Of a DNA stretch of 64,000 bases, positions 17,815 to 25,574 are shown one piece after another. How positions within the stretch are numbered: the stretch's first letter is position 1; each line of letters starts with the position of its first letter. This DNA is from Planctomycetota bacterium (lineage in GTDB: Bacteria; Planctomycetota; Phycisphaerae; Phycisphaerales; UBA1924): positions 62,001 to 126,000 of the forward strand of contig JACTNA010000006.1 of the NCBI GenBank assembly GCA_014584315.1, read 5' to 3'. The position numbers were made by a program, and so were the translations under genes. A model generated the notes under the pieces. The model ran no database searches. It was not told where the DNA came from and saw only the letters and a program-made list of their open reading frames with translations.

Positions 17815-18168
17815 ATGCGCCCCGCCCCGCAGCCCGTCCTGTACCCCGATGCCTACGGCTGGATCGTCTTCGCCGGATCGCTCGACGTGATGATGACGTG
17901 GGTCGTGCTTGGTGTGGGCGGCACAGAGGTGAACGCGATCGCCGATATCGCGCTGAGGCACGCGGGGCTTTCCGGGCTGATCCTGCTCAAGTTCAGTGTC
18001 ATCGCCCTCGTGCTCGTCATTTGCGAGTATGTGGGGCGCACTCGTCCGCCGGTGGGACGGTCGGTCGCACACCTCGCGGTCGGTCTGAACGCCCTTCCGG
18101 TCGTCGCGGCCTTCGCCCAACTCGCTTTCTTCTTCGAGCGCTGGACCGACGCAATCCTGCTCGGCTGA
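17815..18168 (+). CDS. Small membrane protein (DUF5658-like)
   Basis: 117 residues with three predicted transmembrane helices at about 14-35, 50-72 and 85-107. The first helix carries a DVMMTWVVLGVGGTEVNAIAD pattern like the conserved D-xx-T-xxxxxxG-xExNP segment of DUF5658 proteins, here with Ala replacing the Pro. Function unknown. GAGGAGG precedes the ATG; it starts 25 bases after aroDE and is probably in its transcript. It ends 1 base from the convergent dehydratase-like gene. Confidence 0.6.
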   Translation: MRPAPQPVLYPDAYGWIVFAGSLDVMMTWVVLGVGGTEVNAIADIALRHAGLSGLILLKFSVIALVLVICEYVGRTRPPVGRSVAHLAVGLNALPVVAAFAQLAFFFERWTDAILLG

Positions 18169-18169
18169 T

Positions 18170-18703
18170 TCAGAACGGGCAGTCGATCCCGCTGGTCTTG
18201 AGGAGCGTGCGGAACGACTCGCTGAACACGAAGTTGTGCTCGGGGAACGCCAGGCCCGCCATGTTCCGGTCCAGGTGGCTGAACATCAGGTCGATCCGGC
18301 CGATGCGCACGAACCCGTCGTCGGGGCGGGCGTGGTCCAGCAACTCGACGGCGCCCTCCGTGCTCGCGCCTTGCGGCCCGATGCTGCGGAGTTCGGCCGT
18401 GTATCGGAGCGTCGTGCCGGGCATCGCGTCTCGATCCAGTTCTGCCCGCGAGACTTTCGCGAGCACGACCTTCTCGCGGAAACCTTCGGCGTGGCCGACG
18501 AGGATGCCCGCCGACTGCGCCATCCCCTCGACGATGAGCGACGCCGGCATCACCGGCATGGCGTCGCGCACGGAGCCGTCGCTCAGCGTCGTCGCCGGGA
18601 AGTGATCGTAGAGGTGCTCTTCGGCCGCCGTGACGCTCTTGATCGAGACCAGCCGCTCGCGTGGCAGCAGTTCAACCACGCGGTCGATCCACATCCAGCG
18701 CAT
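18170..18703 (-). CDS. FabZ/FabA-like beta-hydroxyacyl-ACP dehydratase (second copy)
   Basis: 177 residues with a hot-dog fold. YDHFP carries the catalytic His (H34) and IVEGMAQ the catalytic acid (E59). Compared with FabZ there is an insertion of about 8 residues between the HFP and the MPASL (normally LPGVL) parts, and a longer C-terminus. It is the last gene of a three-gene operon after an acyl carrier protein and another FabZ-like protein. It starts 15 bases after the carrier protein stop with a GGAG ribosome site. Confidence 0.75.
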   Translation of the reverse strand: MRWMWIDRVVELLPRERLVSIKSVTAAEEHLYDHFPATTLSDGSVRDAMPVMPASLIVEGMAQSAGILVGHAEGFREKVVLAKVSRAELDRDAMPGTTLRYTAELRSIGPQGASTEGAVELLDHARPDDGFVRIGRIDLMFSHLDRNMAGLAFPEHNFVFSESFRTLLKTSGIDCPF

Positions 18704-18718
18704 GGCCCGCTCCGCGGA

Positions 18719-19102
18719 TCAGCCCGCCAGTTTCCGCTCGCAGAATCGCACCACAGCGTCCACCGTGAAGATCTCACCGACGCGGTCGACCCGGGGGTCG
18801 GCCTCCAGCGAGGCGAAGTCCGCGTGGGGCAGGCGCTCCTTGAGCGCGGCGATCCCCTTGGGCGTCACCTTTCCTGCCTGGACGTACTCCGGGTCCTGGG
18901 CGACGTTGTCCGGGAACAACTCTCCCTGCCCGATCTTGAACCCGAAGGCCTGCTCGAGTTTGAACACGATGTCGAGAAAGTCGATCGACTCCGCCCCCAG
19001 GTCCGCCGTCAGAACGGCCTCGGGCGTCACCTCGTCCTCATCGACCGCCAAGGCGCTGACCAGCACCTCGCGGACCTTCTCGAAGATGTCATCTCGAGTC
19101 AT
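18719..19102 (-). CDS. Acyl carrier protein
   Basis: 127 residues, longer than the usual 75-80. Residues 1-75 are a carrier domain; the phosphopantetheine site is DLGAESIDFLD with Ser39 (the family's DSL is replaced by ESI). The C-terminal part (about 60-127) has an insertion FPDNVAQDPEYVQAGKVTPKG and a final helix. Longer carriers of this kind are seen in dedicated lipid or polyketide-like systems rather than housekeeping FabF/AcpP sets. GAGGAAG lies before the ATG. Genes on both sides encode dehydratase-like proteins. Confidence 0.85.
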   Translation of the reverse strand: MTRDDIFEKVREVLVSALAVDEDEVTPEAVLTADLGAESIDFLDIVFKLEQAFGFKIGQGELFPDNVAQDPEYVQAGKVTPKGIAALKERLPHADFASLEADPRVDRVGEIFTVDAVVRFCERKLAG

Positions 19103-19146
19103 CTTGCTTCCTCGGACTTACGGGCTGCCGCAACGGGGCCGCCATG

Positions 19147-19578
19147 CTACACGGCACGAGAGGATTCGCCCACCGCGGCTGCCTGCAATCGTACCGTCCG
19201 GAGCGTAAATCGCCCCGAGGCGGCCACCCCCCGCTCGACGCCGTCCGGCCCGACCACGCGGGCCTCCCCCTTGAACTCGGCGGGCCCTTCCGAGCCGCGA
19301 GGACCGCGAGCCACCTCGATCCGGAGTGAGTCGCCCGGCTGCACGATCCGGCCGTACTTCAGGGCACGGACGCTCCCGAGGACGAGCGGCTCGCCGGTCT
19401 CCTCGGATGCCAGGAGTCGCGCGGCCTGGACCATGGCCTCCAGCATGAGCACGCCCGGCAAGACCGGGAAGGTGGGGAAATGGTCGGCGAGATACTCTTC
19501 CGCCACGCTCACCTGCTTGAGCGTGACGATCCGGTCCGGTCCCCGATCCAGCACGGCATCCACAAGGTTGAAGCGCAT
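19147..19578 (-). CDS. FabZ-like beta-hydroxyacyl-ACP dehydratase (first copy)
   Basis: 143 residues, normal FabZ size. The core ADHFPTFPVLPGVLMLEAMVQAA has the catalytic His (H33) and Glu (E47). It is the first gene of a dehydratase/ACP/dehydratase operon, so it may act on the carrier encoded next door. No ketosynthase or reductase is present. The start at 19578 has no Shine-Dalgarno but a TATCGT box 8 bases upstream. It is divergent from recO. Confidence 0.8.
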   Translation of the reverse strand: MRFNLVDAVLDRGPDRIVTLKQVSVAEEYLADHFPTFPVLPGVLMLEAMVQAARLLASEETGEPLVLGSVRALKYGRIVQPGDSLRIEVARGPRGSEGPAEFKGEARVVGPDGVERGVAASGRFTLRTVRLQAAAVGESSRAV

Positions 19579-19586
19579 GGCGGGGC

Positions 19587-19592
19587 ACGATA
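19587..19592 (-). promoter_or_regulatory. -10 box of the dehydratase/ACP operon (leaderless type)
   Basis: Minus-strand TATCGT ends 8 bases before the ATG at 19578. Confidence 0.45.
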
Positions 19593-19647
19593 CGCCGAGT
19601 CGTCCCCCCCGTCCCGCCGAGCGGGGTTCGACGCTCTTCGCCCCGCG

Positions 19648-19653
19648 TACCCT
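19648..19653 (+). promoter_or_regulatory. -10 box of recO (leaderless type)
   Basis: TACCCT ends 5 bases before the GTG at 19659; no Shine-Dalgarno. Confidence 0.4.
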
Positions 19654-19658
19654 CTCGC

Positions 19659-20438
19659 GTGCCGACCGTGCGCGACCAGGCCGTATGTGTCCGACACTGG
19701 GACTGGTCCGAGACGAGCCAGACTGTTTCACTGTTCACGCGCGAGCACGGCCTCATCCGTGGGATCGCCAAGGGGGCACGCCGGGAGAAGGCCCCGTTCT
19801 CCGGTGGGCTTGAGCTCCTCACGCGTGGCGAAATCGTGGCCATCGTCAAGCCCTCCGGCGCGCTCGCCACGATCACGGCGTGGGACCTGCGGGAGTCCTT
19901 CCCGGCGCTTCGGAGTTCGCGCCCTTCGTTCAACGCGGGGATGTACCTCGCCGATCTCGTCTGCCACACGATCACGGACGAGGATCCGCACCCGGCCCTG
20001 TTCGACGCCCTGCTTGCGTCGTTGCGCGCGGTCGGCGTCTCGCCGCCCGAGGCGACCCTTCGATTCCAATGGGCGACGCTCGTCGAGACCGGCTACAAGC
20101 CCGCCCTCGCGCACCCGGGGGGGGGACGGGCGGGGGCGGTGTACTCGTTCAGTCCTCGTGCCGGCGGCCTCGTGGCCCTCGGCGAAGGCGAGGGGGATAA
20201 CACCCATTCCGCGCCGGTCTGGCGGGTGCGAGCGCCCACGGTCGATCTGCTCCGTCGTCTCGACTCCGGCGAGCCGATCGGCGACGACGCCGCCTCCATC
20301 GACCGCGCGAATCGGCTTCTGGCCTCGTACCTGCGGGAGATTCTCGGACGCGATCTGCCGACCGCCCGCTGGGTGCTCGGCGATCGACGCGGCGATGACG
20401 GGCGTTCCCCGACTCCTCCCCGGACATCCCGAGAATAA
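19659..20438 (+). CDS. recO: DNA repair protein RecO
   Basis: 259 residues. The OB-fold N-terminus has the family pattern: DQAVCVRHWDWSETSQTVSLFTREHGLIRGIAKGARR. The helical C-terminal part includes YLADLVCHTITDEDPHPALFDALLASL. The zinc-binding Cys cluster found in many RecO proteins is absent. RecO anneals single-stranded DNA and loads RecA with RecR in recombination repair. The start is a GTG; recR is not nearby. Confidence 0.85.
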   Translation: MPTVRDQAVCVRHWDWSETSQTVSLFTREHGLIRGIAKGARREKAPFSGGLELLTRGEIVAIVKPSGALATITAWDLRESFPALRSSRPSFNAGMYLADLVCHTITDEDPHPALFDALLASLRAVGVSPPEATLRFQWATLVETGYKPALAHPGGGRAGAVYSFSPRAGGLVALGEGEGDNTHSAPVWRVRAPTVDLLRRLDSGEPIGDDAASIDRANRLLASYLREILGRDLPTARWVLGDRRGDDGRSPTPPRTSRE

Positions 20439-20524
20439 AGGCTCTGGCTGAGGGTGTCGATACTCCGGATGCGGCACGGACGCTGCGACGCGATCCGGCC
20501 GTCCATTCCGGGTGGAAGGCCGAC

Positions 20525-22012
20525 GTGAACCAGCAACTCCTAGAACAGATTCTCGCGTGCCCGACACTTCCCACGCTCCCGACGGTCGCGGTGCGCATCC
20601 TGCAACTGACCGCCGACACGGACGTTGCGATCGGGGACGTCGCGGAAGTGATCGAGAAGGACCAGGGTCTCTCCGCGAAGGTGCTCCGCACGGTCAACTC
20701 GCCGCTCTACGGCCTTCGCCAGCGGTGCGGGTCGATCCCGCGCGCCATGGTCATGATGGGCCTCGGTCCTGTGAAGAGCCTGGCGGTCGGCTTCTCGCTC
20801 GTCTCCGCGGTGAACGACGACTCCGACCCGAGGTTCGATTACGTCGGGTACTGGCGGCGCGGCCTCGTGACGGCGGCATCGGCGCGGATCGTCGCGGAAG
20901 AACTGGGCATCAAGGAGGCGGATGAGGCCTTCCTCGGCGGCCTGCTCCAGGACGTCGGCATGATCGCGCTCTACCGCACGCTCGGCGCGGACTATCTGCG
21001 CGTGCTCGAGACGACGGGGGGCGATCACAGGCAACTCGTCAAGCACGAACTGGCCGCGCTCGACACTCAGCACCCCGACATCGGGGCGTTGCTGGCCCAG
21101 CGATGGCGGCTTCCCGACGAGCTCGTGCTGCCGATCAAGTACCATGAGCGTCCGACCGCCGCTCCGAAGTCCTGCTGCGCGATCATCCGTTGCGTCGCGC
21201 TGGGCAACCTGTTCCACGACACGATCACGGATGCGGACGCGGTTCCCGCGCTTCGACGGCTGTACCAACGCGCCCGAGAGTGGTTCCGACTCGAGCCGTC
21301 GCGCGTGGACGCGATGCTGCCGAGAGTGACGGAGACAGCGGCGGAACTGAGCCGGCTTCTGCGGCTGGAAACCGGCGACCTCCCGAGCGCCGAAGCGATT
21401 CTTCGCGAGGCCGACTCGCGCCTCGCCGAACTCGCCGTGGAGCACACGCCATGCGACGATGATGCCGCATCGTCGTCCCTCCACTCCAACGCCGAGCACG
21501 ACTTCGATCCGCTGACGGGCGTGCAGTGCCCCGGTGGCTTCGCCCGCTCCCTCCATGATGCATACGAACACGCCGTGCGCCATCCCGGCCCGCTCTCGCT
21601 GCTCCGCGTGGGCATCGCGGGCCTCGATGCGCTCGCACGGGGCGAGGGCAGCATCGCAGTGGACGAGGCCGTGCTCAACGTCGCCGCGGTTCTGAGGCGC
21701 GAGTTCGCGCACCTCGGGGCAACGATCGCACGCCTCGAACCGGGCGGCTTCGCGGTCCTGCTTCCGGGCACGCCACGCCTGGCCGCCCTCCGTGCGGCCG
21801 AATCAGTCGCGGCATTGCTGGCCTCCAACGACCCGAACGGCCATCGCCAACCTCTCTCGGTCGCGATCGGCATCGCCACGCTCGACGACCGATCCGCCCG
21901 ATCTATCGGCTCGCCTCGGGCGTTTTTGGGCGTCGCGACCGAGGAGATGGAGAACGCCCGGGCCATTCCGGACGCCTCGCGCGTCCGCTCGAGCGAGGCC
22001 AGGGCGGCTTGA
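20525..22012 (+). CDS. HDOD-domain protein with degenerate GGDEF domain
   Basis: 495 residues. The N-terminal half (about 15-215) is an HDOD domain: LPTLPTVAVRILQLT and VIEKDQGLSAKVLRTVNSPL. The catalytic HD is replaced, as in the family (GGLLQDVGMIALY). The C-terminal part (about 330-470) begins with DPLTGVQCPGGFARSL and aligns with GGDEF cyclase, but the active-site loop reads EPGGFAVLL instead of GGDEF, so diguanylate cyclase activity is unlikely. It is probably a signalling scaffold. The GTG at 20525 has a GGAAGG ribosome site. Confidence 0.8.
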   Translation: MNQQLLEQILACPTLPTLPTVAVRILQLTADTDVAIGDVAEVIEKDQGLSAKVLRTVNSPLYGLRQRCGSIPRAMVMMGLGPVKSLAVGFSLVSAVNDDSDPRFDYVGYWRRGLVTAASARIVAEELGIKEADEAFLGGLLQDVGMIALYRTLGADYLRVLETTGGDHRQLVKHELAALDTQHPDIGALLAQRWRLPDELVLPIKYHERPTAAPKSCCAIIRCVALGNLFHDTITDADAVPALRRLYQRAREWFRLEPSRVDAMLPRVTETAAELSRLLRLETGDLPSAEAILREADSRLAELAVEHTPCDDDAASSSLHSNAEHDFDPLTGVQCPGGFARSLHDAYEHAVRHPGPLSLLRVGIAGLDALARGEGSIAVDEAVLNVAAVLRREFAHLGATIARLEPGGFAVLLPGTPRLAALRAAESVAALLASNDPNGHRQPLSVAIGIATLDDRSARSIGSPRAFLGVATEEMENARAIPDASRVRSSEARAA

Positions 22013-22047
22013 TGGCATTGATGGCCCGACCCCGCCCGGCCGCCCGG

Positions 22048-22075
22048 TTGACGCCCCCCCGCGGCGTGATATCGT
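22048..22075 (+). promoter_or_regulatory. Promoter of tRNA-Phe
   Basis: TTGACG (22048-22053), a 16-base spacer and TATCGT (22070-22075), about 40 bases before the tRNA. Confidence 0.55.
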
Positions 22076-22117
22076 TCCGCTCACCCCCGCCGCTCGTGCA
22101 TTCCACGAACGGCGTCC

Positions 22118-22190
22118 GGGCAGGTAGCTCAGTTGGTAGAGCACCGCACTGAAAATGCGGGTGTCGCCGGTTCAAGTCCGGCCCTGCCCA
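22118..22190 (+). tRNA. tRNA-Phe (GAA)
   Basis: 73 nt including discriminator A. The acceptor stem is GGGCAGG with CCTGCCC. The D arm is AGCTCAGTTGGTAGAGC, the anticodon loop CTGAAAA (anticodon GAA) closed by CCGCA/TGCGG, and the T arm GCCGGTTCAAGTCCGGC. CCA is not encoded. No integrase or attachment duplication is seen beside it. Confidence 0.97.
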
Positions 22191-22367
22191 TTGCCGGCTC
22201 GGAGGGCGGCGTCAACGCATCGCCGACCGGGCGAGGCGGAGCGGGGGCTTTCGCCGTCCGCACTCGGATCTGGTACGAGTCTTTGGCGTGGGTGTGCCGA
22301 ATGCGGCGCGCCTGCGGCCGACCAGTGCCAGCCGAACCGGCCCTGCCGATGCACCTGTCGGCGTCGG

Positions 22368-23129
22368 CTATCCCGGTCTCGTGGTCCTTTGTTCGATCCG
22401 TTTCTCGCTCGTCGTCTTGACCAGCCGGTCCACGTAGTTGCCCGGCGTGTGGACGCGGTCGGGTTCGAGGGCGCCGAGTGGGACGATCTCCTCGACCTCG
22501 GCGACGACGAAGGCCGCGGCCGTCGCCATCATCGGGTTGAAGTTGCGGGCGGTGAGCCTGTAGACGAGGTTGCCGAAGGGATCGGCGGTGTGGGCCTTGA
22601 CGAGGGCGAGATCGGCGAAGAGGCCGGTTTCGAGGACGAACTCGCGTTCGCCTGCGGAGGGGTCTTCGGCGTTGGCGCGGGCCTTGTGGCGCGGCGGGCG
22701 CATCCGCCGGGTCTCCTTGCCTTCTGCGATCAGGGTGCCCGCGCCGGTCGCGGTGTAGAACGCGGGTATGCCGGCCCCGCCCGCGCGGATGCGTTCGGCG
22801 AGCGTTCCCTGGGGATTGAACTCGACTTCGAGTTCTCCGGACAGGTACTGCTTCTCGAACGTGTCGTTCTCGCCGACGTAACTGGAGACCATCCTGGCGA
22901 TCTGGCGGGTCTGGAGGAGCAGGCCGAGTCCCCAGTCGTCGACGCCCGCGTTGTTGGAGATACAGGTGATCCCTTTCACCCCCGTGTCGCGCAGGGCGAC
23001 AATGAGTTGCTCCGGGATGCCGCAGAGTCCGAAGCCGCCGACCATGACCGTGCATCCATCGTAAAGAACGCCGCGTTGCTTCAGGTCTGCGAGCGCCTCG
23101 CGTGCTGTGCCGACGATCTTCTCCGCCAT
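22368..23129 (-). CDS. 3-oxoacid CoA-transferase subunit A (orphan)
   Basis: 253 residues. It matches the alpha subunit of succinyl-CoA:3-ketoacid or acetate/acetoacetate CoA-transferases: VMVGGFGLCGIPEQL, SNNAGVDDWGLG, ARMVSSYVGEN, YLSGELEVEFNPQGTLAERIRAGGAGIPAFYT. These enzymes are A2B2, and the catalytic Glu is on subunit B, normally encoded directly downstream. Here tRNA-Phe lies downstream and no subunit B is in the window. The ATG at 23129 has a GGAG site, with TATCAT at 23165-23160 as a likely -10. Confidence 0.85.
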   Translation of the reverse strand: MAEKIVGTAREALADLKQRGVLYDGCTVMVGGFGLCGIPEQLIVALRDTGVKGITCISNNAGVDDWGLGLLLQTRQIARMVSSYVGENDTFEKQYLSGELEVEFNPQGTLAERIRAGGAGIPAFYTATGAGTLIAEGKETRRMRPPRHKARANAEDPSAGEREFVLETGLFADLALVKAHTADPFGNLVYRLTARNFNPMMATAAAFVVAEVEEIVPLGALEPDRVHTPGNYVDRLVKTTSEKRIEQRTTRPG

Positions 23130-23170
23130 GTGGTTCGCTCCATCGATGCTCCGGGGGCGATGATACCTCG

Positions 23171-24274
23171 CTACTTGGTGCGCACACGCCCCTTGCCGCG
23201 GACGATGCGGCCGATCTCGTAGACGGTCTCGCCGCTGCGTTCGAGTTTCTCACGCACGGCGGCGGCGAAGGCGGGGCGGACGATCACGCAGTAGCCGATG
23301 CCCATGTTGAAGACTCGGCGCATTTCGTCATCGTCCACGCGGCCCTGCTGCCTCAGGAACGCGAAGACGGGCGGCACGGGCCAGGCGTCGTGATCGATGA
23401 CGGCGTCAACGCCGGGGCGGAGGGCGCGTTCGAGGTTGTCCGCCAGCCCGCCGCCGGTGATGTGGGCCATGCCCGTCACGACCTTCTTGACGCGGTACGA
23501 ACGCTCGAGGCGGACGATCGACTGGGCGTAGATGCGCGTGGGCGTCAGCAGCGTTTCACCCAGCGGGGCGTCGAGGCCGGGGTAGGTGCGGGCGAGGTCG
23601 AGTTTGCGGTCGTCGATGATCTTGCGGACGAGCGTGAAGCCGTTGGAGTGGACGCCGCTCGACGCGAGGCCGAGCACGATGTCGCCCGGCTCCGGGCTTC
23701 GGCGGCTGATGGCCCGCGAGAGTTCGACGACGCCGACGGCGAAGCCGACGAGGTCGAAGTCGCCGGGCTTGTAGAGGTCGCCCATCTCGGCGGTCTCGCC
23801 GCCGAGCAGGGCGCACCCGGCGGTCCGGCAGCCCTCGGCGACACCGTGCATGACCCGGCTCATGGCGTCCTTGTCGACATGGGGCACGGAGAGGCAGTCG
23901 AGGAAGAAGAGCGGCTCGGCCCCTTCGACGATCAGGTCGTTGACGTTCATCGCCACGAGGTCGATCCCGATGGTGTCGAGGACGCCACGGCGCTGGGCGA
24001 GTTTGATCTTGGTGCCGACGCCGTCGCAGCAGGCGACGAGGACCGGATCGCGGTAGTTCCGCTTGAAGAGCCGCTCGTTGTAGTCGAGCCGGAAGAGGCC
24101 CGCGAAGCCGCCGGGGTTCGGGATGACCCGGGGCCCGTGCGTACGGCGCATGAGCGCGTCCAGCCCGCCGACGAACTCGTCGTAGCGTTCGAGGTCGATC
24201 CCGGCAGAGGCGTAGGTCGTGCCCCCGCCGCGGGGCACGGCGGATCCTCGGCGTTCGTGGCGTCGTTTCGGCAT
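23171..24274 (-). CDS. purM: Phosphoribosylformylglycinamidine cyclo-ligase (AIR synthetase)
   Basis: 367 residues, slightly longer than the usual 345. It catalyses the ATP-dependent ring closure that makes aminoimidazole ribonucleotide in purine synthesis. Signatures are [59 protein letters not shown] and [13 protein letters not shown]. The start at 24274 has a TATCCT -10 box 8 bases upstream and no Shine-Dalgarno; a longer in-frame extension overlaps the divergent metK promoter region. The basic N-terminus [10 protein letters not shown] is an unusual extra. Confidence 0.93.
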   Translation of the reverse strand: MPKRRHERRGSAVPRGGGTTYASAGIDLERYDEFVGGLDALMRRTHGPRVIPNPGGFAGLFRLDYNERLFKRNYRDPVLVACCDGVGTKIKLAQRRGVLDTIGIDLVAMNVNDLIVEGAEPLFFLDCLSVPHVDKDAMSRVMHGVAEGCRTAGCALLGGETAEMGDLYKPGDFDLVGFAVGVVELSRAISRRSPEPGDIVLGLASSGVHSNGFTLVRKIIDDRKLDLARTYPGLDAPLGETLLTPTRIYAQSIVRLERSYRVKKVVTGMAHITGGGLADNLERALRPGVDAVIDHDAWPVPPVFAFLRQQGRVDDDEMRRVFNMGIGYCVIVRPAFAAAVREKLERSGETVYEIGRIVRGKGRVRTK

Positions 24275-24282
24275 CGGGCAAG

Positions 24283-24288
24283 AGGATA
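24283..24288 (-). promoter_or_regulatory. -10 box of purM (leaderless type)
   Basis: Minus-strand TATCCT ends 8 bases before the ATG at 24274. Confidence 0.45.
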
Positions 24289-24311
24289 CCGGCCCCGACG
24301 CGCCCTCGCGG

Positions 24312-24341
24312 TTGCCGCCCGTGCGCCGGTCGCCGTAGACT
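24312..24341 (+). promoter_or_regulatory. Promoter of metK
   Basis: TTGCCG (24312-24317), an 18-base spacer and TAGACT (24336-24341). The start near 24348 gives a leader of about 67 bases. Confidence 0.5.
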
Positions 24342-24347
24342 CGCCGC

Positions 24348-24414
24348 GACCGGAGCGTGGCCGACGAGCGGCCGGAGAACCGGTCGAACCACGCACCCTC
24401 AGGCGGCACCACGC
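24348..24414 (+). promoter_or_regulatory. Structured metK leader, possible regulatory element
   Basis: GCGTGG (24355-24360) can pair with CCACGC at 24389-24394 or with a second CCACGC at 24409-24414, directly before the ATG. Small hairpins also fit inside: GGCCG/CGGCC at 24359-24373, or CCGG/CCGG at 24372-24383. The two choices are mutually exclusive and one would occlude the start region. I cannot match it to any known SAM-responsive riboswitch. GC-rich DNA makes chance pairings common. Confidence 0.3.
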
Positions 24415-25569
24415 ATGGCAAACCCGTACCTCTTCACGTCCGAGTCCGTCTCGATGGGGCACCCCGACAAGGTCGCGGACCAGGTCTCGGACGCGGTTCT
24501 CGACGCCCTGCTCGAACAGGACCCGCACTCGCGTGTCGCCGTCGAGACGATGGTCTCGACGGGCATGGTCATCATCGCCGGCGAGATCACGACCAAGGCC
24601 TATGTCGAGATGCCGGACGTCGTCCGCGAGACGATCCGGGAGATCGGGTACACCGACGCCCGCCTGGCCTTCGACTACGAGTCCTGCGCCGTGCTCGTCT
24701 CGATCAAGAAGCAGGCCCCCGAGATCGCCCAGGGTGTGGACCGGGGCGGCGCGGGCGACCAGGGCATGATGTTCGGCTTCGCCTGCCGCGAGACGCCGAC
24801 GCTCATGCCCCTGCCCATCCACCTCGCGCACCGCATGGTCGAGCAGCAGGCGCACGTCCGGCGCGAGGGGATCATCCCGGGCCTTCGCCCCGACGCCAAG
24901 AGCCAGGTCACGATCGAGTACGAAGGCTCGACGCCCGTCCGCGTGGACACCATCGTGCTCTCGACGCAGCACGACCGCACCTGGACCGAGCGGCAGGACG
25001 CGCTCAAACGCGAGATCGTCGAACACGTCCTCAAGCCGGTCCTCGGCGAGTGGTGGAACCCGGGCATCACGGTCCATGTCAACCCCACCGGCAGTTTCGA
25101 GATCGGCGGCCCGCACGGCGACTGCGGCCTGACGGGGCGCAAGATCATCGTTGACACCTACGGCGGGCGCGGTCGGCACGGCGGCGGCGCGTTCAGCGGC
25201 AAGGACCCCACCAAGGTCGATCGCTCCGCGGCGTACATGGCCCGCTACATCGCCAAGAACCTCGTCGCGGCGGAACTCGCGGACATCTGCGAGGTGCAAC
25301 TCGCCTACGCCATCGGCGTCGCCGAGCCGGTGAGCGTCCACGTCGATTGCTTCGGCACCGAGCGGACGGACACGGCGAAACTGGCCGCGGCCGTGCGGGA
25401 CGTCTTCCAACTCACGCCCCGCGGCATCATCGAGTCGCTCGGCCTGCGCAAGCCCATCTACCGCCCGACGGCCCGGCACGGACACTTCGGCCGCCAGCCG
25501 CAGGGCGACCTGTTCACGTGGGAGCGCACGGACAAGGTCGATGCGTTGAAGAAGGCCGCGAAGGGCTGA
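24415..25569 (+). CDS. metK: S-adenosylmethionine synthase
   Basis: 384 residues, the usual length. It makes SAM from methionine and ATP. The three domains show the expected signatures: [23 protein letters not shown] (ATP/Mg site), [13 protein letters not shown] and [13 protein letters not shown]...[19 protein letters not shown]. The ATG at 24415 lacks a strong Shine-Dalgarno, and a structured leader may control it. It supplies SAM to the methyltransferases in this region (RsmE, RlmN, the 10507 gene). Confidence 0.96.
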   Translation: MANPYLFTSESVSMGHPDKVADQVSDAVLDALLEQDPHSRVAVETMVSTGMVIIAGEITTKAYVEMPDVVRETIREIGYTDARLAFDYESCAVLVSIKKQAPEIAQGVDRGGAGDQGMMFGFACRETPTLMPLPIHLAHRMVEQQAHVRREGIIPGLRPDAKSQVTIEYEGSTPVRVDTIVLSTQHDRTWTERQDALKREIVEHVLKPVLGEWWNPGITVHVNPTGSFEIGGPHGDCGLTGRKIIVDTYGGRGRHGGGAFSGKDPTKVDRSAAYMARYIAKNLVAAELADICEVQLAYAIGVAEPVSVHVDCFGTERTDTAKLAAAVRDVFQLTPRGIIESLGLRKPIYRPTARHGHFGRQPQGDLFTWERTDKVDALKKAAKG

Positions 25570-25574
25570 GCCCA

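Noticed and set aside
22118..22368. Integration site at tRNA-Phe
   Set aside because: No integrase, no repeat of the tRNA 3' end and no change in GC content next to it.
24348..24414. Known SAM or SAH riboswitch before metK
   Set aside because: None of the consensus sequences I know fits; only an unclassified hairpin alternative is reported.
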